Part shown: in pieces, positions 7,455-12,517 of the stretch
How the letters are laid out: each line of letters starts with the position of its first letter
How positions within the stretch are numbered: position 1 is the first letter of the stretch
Assembly: GCA_003230195.1 (NCBI GenBank)
Contig: QIHH01000170.1
Span: 1 to 12,517 of the forward strand
DNA length: 12,517 nucleotides
Source of the DNA: Gammaproteobacteria bacterium
Lineage (GTDB): Bacteria > Pseudomonadota > Gammaproteobacteria > SZUA-140
Reading direction: 5' to 3'
The notes under the pieces: model-generated
What the model was told of the DNA's origin: nothing
The model's database searches: none
Seen by the model: only the letters and a program-made list of their open reading frames with translations
Made by a program: the position numbers and the translations under genes

Positions 7455-8273
7455 TTAGTCACAGTCACACACATTCCAACGCAAAAACTCGCGTGTTTCA
7501 ATCTGTTGCGGCTGATTAAAAAACTGATGACTGGCGGCTTGCTCAATTACTTGCCCATCACACATAAAAATAACCTGTCCCTTAAGGCGCTGTGCCTGTT
7601 CTAGGTCGTGCGTGACACAGATCAACGGGATCTCTTGTGCAAGCTGTAACATCGACTGTTCTATCAACTGCTTTGAACGCGGGTCTAATGATGCGGTCGG
7701 TTCATCAAGCAGTAGAATCTTCGGTTTGATGGCAATCGCACGCGCAATGCAAAGGCGCTGTTGCTGCCCCACAGAGAGTGTTGTTGCTGGCGTATCGAGT
7801 CGGTCGCGCACCTCGTCCCATAGTGCTGCCTGCTGCAATGATGTTTTAACCAGCTCATCAGCACGACGACGCTGACGCCAGCCGAGAAGCCCAAAACAAA
7901 TGTTGGTACGAATCGAAGTATTAAAGACCACCGGTTTTTGTGCGATCAACCCCATATGGCGGCGCAGCTGATCCCAACCACCAGGCCACTGGCGAATGTC
8001 CCTTCCATCAATTTTCACAGCACCCGACCATCTGTTTTCCAAACCATTCAAACAGCGTAACAGCGAACTTTTACCGGCACCGGACGGCCCTATTACAGTG
8101 GTCACACCGGTCGGTGATAATGAAAAATCGACCTGCTGTAAAACTTCTTTTCCAGCGAGATTCAGCGCCAGTTTTTTCACTGTTAACACTGCTGACGGCT
8201 GGTTTTGAGATGGCTTAAGCGACGTAGCCGATTCTTCTTGAGCGAATACCTTGTGCGTGATATTTACAGCCAC
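7455..8273 (-). CDS. pstB: Phosphate ABC transporter ATP-binding protein PstB
   Basis: The 272-residue ATPase of the phosphate importer; a dimer would energise PstC-PstA at the inner membrane. Motifs: Walker A GPSGAGKSS (62-70), Q-loop Q112, signature LSVGQ (166-170) followed by QQRLCIARA, Walker B ILLLDE (186-191), D-loop SLD, and switch His H222. AALWDEVRDRL just before the signature is characteristic of PstB. Oddities: a roughly 25-residue N-terminal extension, Val for Gly in LSGGQ, and FNTSIRTNI in place of the usual FPMSIYDNV, so it is a diverged family member. The start is GTG, six bases after a perfect AGGAGG. Its G is shared with the pstA stop (TAGTG), indicating translational coupling. 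It is the last gene of the operon; phoU, which commonly follows, is absent. Confidence 0.9.
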   Translation of the reverse strand: MAVNITHKVFAQEESATSLKPSQNQPSAVLTVKKLALNLAGKEVLQQVDFSLSPTGVTTVIGPSGAGKSSLLRCLNGLENRWSGAVKIDGRDIRQWPGGWDQLRRHMGLIAQKPVVFNTSIRTNICFGLLGWRQRRRADELVKTSLQQAALWDEVRDRLDTPATTLSVGQQQRLCIARAIAIKPKILLLDEPTASLDPRSKQLIEQSMLQLAQEIPLICVTHDLEQAQRLKGQVIFMCDGQVIEQAASHQFFNQPQQIETREFLRWNVCDCD

Positions 8274-9136
8274 TAATGACCTCCTGATTTTTGTAACAAT
8301 CTTGCCAACAGAGCAAAGAATGCGACCAGTAAGACCAACACTGCGGCACTTCCCCAGGCAATACTAGTCAACAGCGGATCATTCCCCTCTTGCGCAAGAT
8401 AGAATATATGAGTCTGCAACGTGGTGACAGGTGAAAAAATAGAATCCGGCCAGACCACTCCAGAAAATACCGTTGCAGTAAACATAATTGGCGCAGTTTC
8501 ACTCAGCGCGCGCGCCATCGCCAGCAGCAAGCCGGTCAACAATTGGAGCCAGCTACGCGGTAACCACAGACGCAAAATAATCGCCCCTTGTGTTAAACCA
8601 AGCGCACTACCGGCTTCACTGTATTCCTTTGGTATGCGTTCTAATGTGGTCAACGTATTGAGCACCAATAGCGGTAACACCACTACCGCTAACACCACCG
8701 CACCACTCAACAGTGAAACACCCCATGCAAAGAGATTAACCAATACCACTAGACCACACAGACCAAAAACAATCGGTGGTATACCCTGCAACATATTAAA
8801 CATGGCACTCAGCAACCGTTGCTGCCAGGGTGTTGCGAAGGTGCGATAATAAAGTGCTGTACCAAGCGCAAAAGGGGTCGCGATAAGGCATGCCATCGTT
8901 GCCAGTAATAATGAACCCACTAACTGAGAAAAGATGCCCTCAGTCATTCCAAAACCGATGCCATCCGCCGTGCCAAACAAAAAACCCCAATCGAGTACCG
9001 GTGCTGCCTGCCAAAAAATGTAACAGAGCACCATGGTGGGAATCAACAACGCAGGCAGCGCCAACACCACCACCAGTACTTTGCCTGGCGTATACCAATT
9101 AAACGTATCTCGATATTGCTGTGAGAATCTGCTCAT
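8273..9136 (-). CDS. pstA: Phosphate ABC transporter permease PstA
   Basis: A 287-residue inner-membrane permease that pairs with PstC to form the phosphate channel. About six hydrophobic segments are visible, the first at 20-42. Family landmarks: QGIPPIVFG (117-125), the cytoplasmic coupling loop EYSEAGSALGL (171-181) that contacts the ATPase, and ETAPIMFTA (213-221), the PstA version of the conserved permease motif. The start ATG overlaps the pstC stop in an ATGA arrangement, with AAAGG about nine bases upstream. Its own stop overlaps the pstB start by one base. Length is normal for PstA. Confidence 0.93.
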   Translation of the reverse strand: MSRFSQQYRDTFNWYTPGKVLVVVLALPALLIPTMVLCYIFWQAAPVLDWGFLFGTADGIGFGMTEGIFSQLVGSLLLATMACLIATPFALGTALYYRTFATPWQQRLLSAMFNMLQGIPPIVFGLCGLVVLVNLFAWGVSLLSGAVVLAVVVLPLLVLNTLTTLERIPKEYSEAGSALGLTQGAIILRLWLPRSWLQLLTGLLLAMARALSETAPIMFTATVFSGVVWPDSIFSPVTTLQTHIFYLAQEGNDPLLTSIAWGSAAVLVLLVAFFALLARLLQKSGGH

Positions 9137-9975
9137 GCAGCAGCGCCTTTACGCTGAGTCAGCAGTGATAAGCCCATTGCGATCGCCGCCAGCAGCAGAC
9201 CACAAAACAACAATGCAGCCCAGTGAAGCGAGCCGATACTCGCTTCTGCCATCTCACGTCCGATGCGTGATGTCAGCGTTTGCGCCGGTTGCAGAAAATT
9301 ATAGAAAGGATCGGGAATGCGGTCGATAGAACCCACCACCAACATCACCGCAACGGTTTCACCCATCGCGCGTCCAGTGGCAAGCAGGGTTGCCACGCGA
9401 ATCCCAGGCCACGCTTGTGGCAGCAGCACACGCCATAATGTCGCATCCCAGCCAATCCCTAGGCTCTTTGCGGCTTCGCGTTGTGATTGGCGTACCGCAC
9501 GTATCGCGTCTTCAGAGAGCACCATAATAGTAGGAAGAATCATTAACGCGAGTAACAGACCAGCAGCTAATAGCGTGCGCCCAGTCAACAGGTCTAGCTG
9601 AGATTCTAATAGCGGTAGCAATACCCACATACCGAGCAGACCATAAACAACAGAAGGTACTCCGGCCATTAGTTCCATACTAAAACGCATTGGCCCACGC
9701 AATTGAGCAGGCAACAACTCAGCACAGAAAATAGCCGCTGCAACACCACAGGGCAGCGCGATTAACAGCGCCAGCACCACCGCCCACACGGTACCCACCA
9801 GTGCCGGCAACATGCCATACAGTGACTCAAAGGGGTACCACTCATCACCAACAATAAAAGCGATGCCCTGTTGTTGAATGAGTGGCCAGCTACTTTGCAA
9901 TAAAAAACCGAGTACCAGTACAATCGTCAACGACGATAACAGGGCCGACGTCGATAACCACCAGCGCAATATCAC
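9133..9975 (-). CDS. pstC: Phosphate ABC transporter permease PstC
   Basis: A 280-residue inner-membrane permease, partner of PstA. TM1 is about 8-27. A short periplasmic stretch with WYPFESLYGMLP (46-57) is typical for PstC. ELMAGVPSVVYG (101-112), the coupling loop REAAKSLGIGWDATLWRVLLP (167-186 region) and GETVAVMLVVGS (205-216) are family landmarks. It is a little shorter than many PstC proteins, mainly at the N-terminus. The start is a GTG four bases after the pstS stop, with a weak ribosome site inside the end of pstS, so it probably depends on translation of pstS. Confidence 0.92.
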   Translation of the reverse strand: MILRWWLSTSALLSSLTIVLVLGFLLQSSWPLIQQQGIAFIVGDEWYPFESLYGMLPALVGTVWAVVLALLIALPCGVAAAIFCAELLPAQLRGPMRFSMELMAGVPSVVYGLLGMWVLLPLLESQLDLLTGRTLLAAGLLLALMILPTIMVLSEDAIRAVRQSQREAAKSLGIGWDATLWRVLLPQAWPGIRVATLLATGRAMGETVAVMLVVGSIDRIPDPFYNFLQPAQTLTSRIGREMAEASIGSLHWAALLFCGLLLAAIAMGLSLLTQRKGAAA

Positions 9976-9979
9976 CGCG

Positions 9980-10825
9980 CTATCTCACTGAATGAAAGCC
10001 AACCGTCTCGACAATCGCCTGTCCCTGTTCCGAATGCAGAAAATCAACAAATCCTTTTACTTCATTGCCACTGTCTTTTGGTACCAGAATATTAAGATCA
10101 CGTTTAATCACATAGCGCCCCAACGCAACATTTTCAGCAGTGGGCAAAACGGCCATATCGCTCTCACCGACTGCGATCGCACGGACACGGTCATTCAACC
10201 ACGCATTTGAGAGCATCCCTATCGCCTGGTCACTGCGTGAAATCACAGATTGTTCTTCATTGTTAGAGCCAGTGATGATCGTCGCTCCCGCTGCACGTGC
10301 CCATGGACTCCCCAATACCACCGTAGCAAAGACATGACGTGTGCCGCGTGAAGCCTCTTTATCGATCACCAAAATCTTTGCATCGAGCCCTCCCAGCTCA
10401 TCCCAGTTGCGTACTTCACCACGATAAATTGCCGCGATTTGTGCCAACGACAGCTGTGTGACGCCACTCTCATAGACCGCTTTTGAAACCGCAATCGCAA
10501 CTGCATCACGTGCCACCGGGATCACATCAATAGAATTACCGAGGCGCCCTGCTTCACGTTTACTGAGTGGGCGTGAAACCATTCCAATATCAATCGTGCC
10601 GCGCTCAATATTAGCAACGCCCATGCCAGAGCCGCCACCTGAGACAGTCAAACTCAAATCAGGGTGAGCAACACGATACTGCTTTGCCGCTTCAGATAGA
10701 ATCGGTAATAGAGTGGTTGACCCTGCAATTTTAATTGTAGTCGCCGCCGCATAGAAAGGCCCTGCCAACACCACACCCAACAACAAAAAACCAGCCCAGA
10801 AACCCACGTGGTAACGATGAAACAT
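9980..10825 (-). CDS. pstS: Periplasmic phosphate-binding protein PstS
   Basis: A 281-residue exported binding protein that delivers phosphate to PstC-PstA. Residues 1-28 are a signal peptide (MFHRYH, hydrophobic 9-22, cleavage near YAAA). Ligand-site segments follow the PstS order: AGSTT (34-38), SGGGSG (62-67), DIGMVSR (79-85), and a loop KEASRGTR (156-163) where classical PstS has a REEGSGTR-type sequence, so a Ser is replaced by Arg160. IAAIYRGEVRNWDEL (130-144) is a strong family block. The frame is open to 10900, but the ATG at 10825 is preceded by a strong GGGGAGAGGG site and starts the signal peptide, so it is preferred over the upstream TTG. It is the first pst gene, 95 bases downstream of the DUF2237 gene, with a TTGACA -35 box in that gap. 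Phosphate is the most likely ligand; another oxyanion cannot be excluded. Confidence 0.92.
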   Translation of the reverse strand: MFHRYHVGFWAGFLLLGVVLAGPFYAAATTIKIAGSTTLLPILSEAAKQYRVAHPDLSLTVSGGGSGMGVANIERGTIDIGMVSRPLSKREAGRLGNSIDVIPVARDAVAIAVSKAVYESGVTQLSLAQIAAIYRGEVRNWDELGGLDAKILVIDKEASRGTRHVFATVVLGSPWARAAGATIITGSNNEEQSVISRSDQAIGMLSNAWLNDRVRAIAVGESDMAVLPTAENVALGRYVIKRDLNILVPKDSGNEVKGFVDFLHSEQGQAIVETVGFHSVR

Positions 10826-10870
10826 ACCCTCTCCCCTTTCAGCTATTTCACTGCAACACATATTTGTGCC

Positions 10871-10911
10871 GGCATAGGTAGTAGTCGTACCGATTGTCAA
10901 AACCTTACAGC
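10871..10911 (-). promoter_or_regulatory. Candidate pst promoter with weak Pho-box-like sequence
   Basis: On the minus strand a perfect -35 TTGACA (10900 to 10895) is followed after 18 bases by TATGCC (10876 to 10871), a poor -10. Just upstream is CTGTAAG (10910 to 10904), which matches 5 of 7 positions of the PhoB half-site CTGTCAT; the second half-site is poor. PhoB-controlled promoters often have weak core boxes. PhoB control of pst is general knowledge; here it is only a possibility. Confidence 0.3.
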
Positions 10912-10920
10912 GATCTCTTA

Positions 10921-11307
10921 TCAGTTTAGATCTGCGGCATACTTCCTCAATGTTGCCATGGGCACTACATCCAGTGCTTTTTTATGTGTACGTCTCAAAA
11001 ATACTTTGGGTGCCATCCCCTCTTCATGTGCTTCCAACCAGCGCGGTGCACATAGGCACCAGCTATCACCCTGCTTTAACCCTTTAAAGCCATGTTCTGG
11101 CATCGGTGTTGAAAGATCATTCCCTTTAAAACGAGAATATTCAAGAAACTCCGTCGACATCTGCACACAGACAGTATGAGAACCAAAATCTTGGTCATTA
11201 GTATTACAGCAACCATCACGAAAAAAACCAGTCATCGGATCAGTCCCGCAGGTAATCAACGGCTCATCAAAGACATTCACCGACGGCTCAATTTCTACTT
11301 CATTCAT
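10921..11307 (-). CDS. DUF2237 family protein, function unknown
   Basis: A 128-residue soluble protein matching the DUF2237 (COG3651) pattern from memory: CGTDPMTGFFRDGCC (20-34), DFGSHTVC (40-47), GNDLSTPMPEHGFKGLKQGDSWCLCAPRW (62-90) and KALDVVP near the C-terminus. Length is standard. Six cysteines (C20, C33, C34, C47, C84, C86) fall in the conserved blocks, suggesting a metal site or disulfide chemistry, but no function is established to my knowledge. There is no signal peptide. The start ATG is five bases after AGGAAG. The gene lies upstream of pstS on the same strand with a 95-base gap, so it may be co-transcribed with the pst genes. A promoter-like region with a palindrome precedes it. 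Confidence 0.93.
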   Translation of the reverse strand: MNEVEIEPSVNVFDEPLITCGTDPMTGFFRDGCCNTNDQDFGSHTVCVQMSTEFLEYSRFKGNDLSTPMPEHGFKGLKQGDSWCLCAPRWLEAHEEGMAPKVFLRRTHKKALDVVPMATLRKYAADLN

Positions 11308-11343
11308 TTCATCTTCCTAAAGTCACATTTATCAAAGAAAGGC

Positions 11344-11372
11344 ATCATAACGGAGTTATGTGACAAGGTTAA
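11344..11372 (-). promoter_or_regulatory. Candidate promoter and operator of the DUF2237-pst cluster
   Basis: On the minus strand, TTAACC (11372 to 11367), a 17-base spacer and TATGAT (11349 to 11344) make a plausible promoter 37 bases before the DUF2237 start. The spacer and -10 box overlap a perfect inverted repeat CATAAC-GGA-GTTATG (11346-11360, plus-strand reading), an operator-like arrangement. The same stretch, TTGTCACATAACTCCGTT on the minus strand (11366 to 11349), matches about 12 of 18 positions of the PhoB box, with a good first half-site (TGTCA) and AT spacer but a poor second half. Confidence 0.4.
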
Positions 11373-11401
11373 GATTTACATAGCCTCTATATTCACAAGA
11401 A

Positions 11402-11562
11402 GAGACCTTTGCACAGACAGGGATTTTATTCTCTGGCACCAACAGTAGACGCGTTAGGCGAGGCAAAAACGAATGGAATGAGGCAGTGTATCGCGATAAA
11501 TGACCAATTAAGACCACTTTTAACGCCGCCAGAGGACAACAGAACAATCGTGCAAAGGTTTC
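11402..11562. mobile_element. 161-bp MITE-like element with IS5-type ends
   Basis: The left end GAGACCTTTGCAC (11402-11414) and the right end GTGCAAAGGTTTC (11550-11562) are inverted copies with one mismatch in 13. No transposase is encoded inside; the short frames crossing it do not resemble one. Size and structure fit a miniature inverted-repeat element or an internally deleted insertion sequence mobilised in trans by an IS5-family transposase. The flanks (...AAGAA and AAGGG...) give no convincing target-site duplication, so it may be old. It separates the pst cluster from the PsiE-family gene. Confidence 0.6.
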
Positions 11563-11699
11563 AAGGGAATAGTATCAGATCATCAATTGCCACAAAAGGC
11601 CGTTATACTAAGAAGAAAATGATCGATAACGTAAGGCAGCATGATGGATAAAAATAAACTGGCGCACTCAAACAACAAGGCCTGCAACGTTTCAAGGAG

Positions 11700-12116
11700 T
11701 TGCGGCCAGAGCTAACCATCTTTGAACGCTTTGAATATGTCGCCATCCTGATTGTAAGCCTGGTACTGGCGCTGATTATTGTCGTCGTGCTCAGTCTGCT
11801 AGAGAATATTTATCAGATGCTAGTTGCTCAGGTCACTGGCGGCGTAGATTACAAGATGTTTCAGATCACCTTTGACATCCTGCTGACACTATTGATCGCC
11901 CTTGAATTTTGCAATTCAATCGATGCCATCCCGGAAAGCAAGAGGTTGCTGGTACAGGTTAGGGTTGTGGTGCTGATCGCCATTATTGCCCTCGCCAGAA
12001 AATTTCTGGTGATGGATCTCAAAGAGTTTGAACCAATGATGATCGCCGCATTTGCACTCGTCACCCTGTCACTCGGCATTGTTTACTGGCTGCTATCAAA
12101 AAGCCATAAGCTATAG
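11700..12116 (+). CDS. PsiE-family membrane protein (start probably frameshifted)
   Basis: A 138-residue inner-membrane protein with four hydrophobic segments (about 13-35, 52-71, 84-103, 112-132). The block QVRVVVLIAIIALARKFLVMD (86-106) and IALEFCNSI (66-74) match the PsiE family, named for the phosphate-starvation-inducible E. coli psiE. Molecular function is unknown. The reading frame opens at a TTG at 11700, directly abutting AAGGAG, which is too close to serve as its ribosome site. An ATG at 11644 in another frame has AAGG seven bases upstream and encodes MDKNKLA; removing two bases (GC of GGCGCAC near 11662) would join it to LKQQGLQRFKELRPEL of this frame. So the true N-terminus is probably about 14 residues longer and disrupted. 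The last codons CTA TAG overlap the end of the convergent gene. Confidence 0.8.
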   Translation: MRPELTIFERFEYVAILIVSLVLALIIVVVLSLLENIYQMLVAQVTGGVDYKMFQITFDILLTLLIALEFCNSIDAIPESKRLLVQVRVVVLIAIIALARKFLVMDLKEFEPMMIAAFALVTLSLGIVYWLLSKSHKL

Positions 12117-12517
12117 CGCGGGCAATAACTCATCAGCCAATGTGTAGCGGCGGGGCTTGCCACTTAGCGGGCATTTAAAAGCCAGATAACAGGCCGTCAA
12201 TTGCAAGTCTTCTTTATCTGCTCCAGCTCCGTAAAGACGATCCCCCACGACTGCATAACCATTTTCAGATAGATGACGCCTGATTTGATGTTTACGCCCC
12301 GTCTCAATATGCACTGACAATAACGAGCGTTGCTGTTGTTGATCAAATTCAATCCGCGTCACATGTGACCTAGAGGCTTTACCATCAACCTCAACATTAA
12401 TGGTGACCGGACTGGGTGTTTCAGGAAACTCACCATGCACAACCACCCGATAACGTTTTTCAATCTCGCGTAATTGAAAAAGATGAGAGAGTGCCGCAGC
12501 CGCTTTTTTGCTATGCC
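12111..12517 (-). CDS. RluA-family pseudouridine synthase (partial, 5' end outside window)
   Basis: The last 134 codons of an RNA pseudouridine synthase of the RluA/RluC type, which isomerises uridines in rRNA or tRNA. The visible part begins HSKKAAAALSHLFQLREIEKRYRVVVHG, the region following the catalytic HRLDxxTSG block. That block, with its catalytic Asp, must lie beyond 12517. The conserved HIETGRKHQIRRHL and GYAVVGDRLYG blocks are present and intact, so nothing suggests decay. The C-terminus PLSGKPRRYTLADELLPAL is typical. Target site and subfamily cannot be assigned from this half. It converges on the PsiE-family gene, and their ends overlap by six bases. Confidence 0.93.
   Translation of the reverse strand, partial: HSKKAAAALSHLFQLREIEKRYRVVVHGEFPETPSPVTINVEVDGKASRSHVTRIEFDQQQQRSLLSVHIETGRKHQIRRHLSENGYAVVGDRLYGAGADKEDLQLTACYLAFKCPLSGKPRRYTLADELLPAL

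Noticed and set aside
10826..10900. N-terminal extension of 25 residues on PstS from a TTG
   Set aside because: The internal ATG has a strong ribosome site and begins a proper signal peptide; the upstream part would bury it and overlaps the promoter.
1..12517. CRISPR array, defence island, toxin-antitoxin pair or phage genes
   Set aside because: No regularly spaced repeats, no Cas, nuclease, toxin or phage structural motifs were seen on either strand.

Overview
The window looks like chromosomal DNA of a gammaproteobacterium. The cysteinyl-tRNA synthetase has exactly the length of the E. coli enzyme (461 residues). The tRNA-Leu, the CspA-type cold-shock protein and the PstSCAB-type transporter also fit that group. 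I cannot name the genus. The left part (1-2000) is gene-poor and AT-rich. The right part carries tightly packed operons.

Layout. 59-186: a strong promoter and tRNA-Leu(CAA). 187-838: no convincing intact gene, only a possible decayed reverse-strand gene at 294-644. 839-1387: an exported small outer-membrane beta-barrel that resembles PagP. 1603-1809: a cold-shock protein with a leader hairpin and a strong terminator. 2040-3566: a SulP anion transporter with its own promoter, ending almost against the convergent cysS (3571-4956, minus). 5182-7338: a membrane chemoreceptor, divergent from cysS. 7455-11307 (minus strand): pstB, pstA, pstC, pstS and, upstream of pstS, a DUF2237 gene. 11700-12116: a PsiE-family membrane protein whose start appears frameshifted. 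12111-12517: the 3' part of an RluA-type pseudouridine synthase gene that runs off the window.

Functional theme. The right third centres on phosphate: a four-gene phosphate ABC importer made as one overlapping transcript, plus a PsiE-family protein (family named for phosphate-starvation induction). phoU, phoB and phoR are not in the window. PstB has an LSVGQ signature and PstS has an SRGT ligand loop, so this is a diverged Pst system.

Mobile DNA. Two copies of the same 14-base terminal-repeat sequence, of the kind found at the ends of IS5-family elements, lie at 7351 and 11402. An inverted partner lies at 11550-11562. The 11402-11562 pair delimits a 161-bp MITE-like element with no transposase. 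The 7351 end together with the 11562 end encloses the whole DUF2237-pst cluster, so the cluster may have arrived or been rearranged by transposition. No transposase gene and no convincing target-site duplication are visible.
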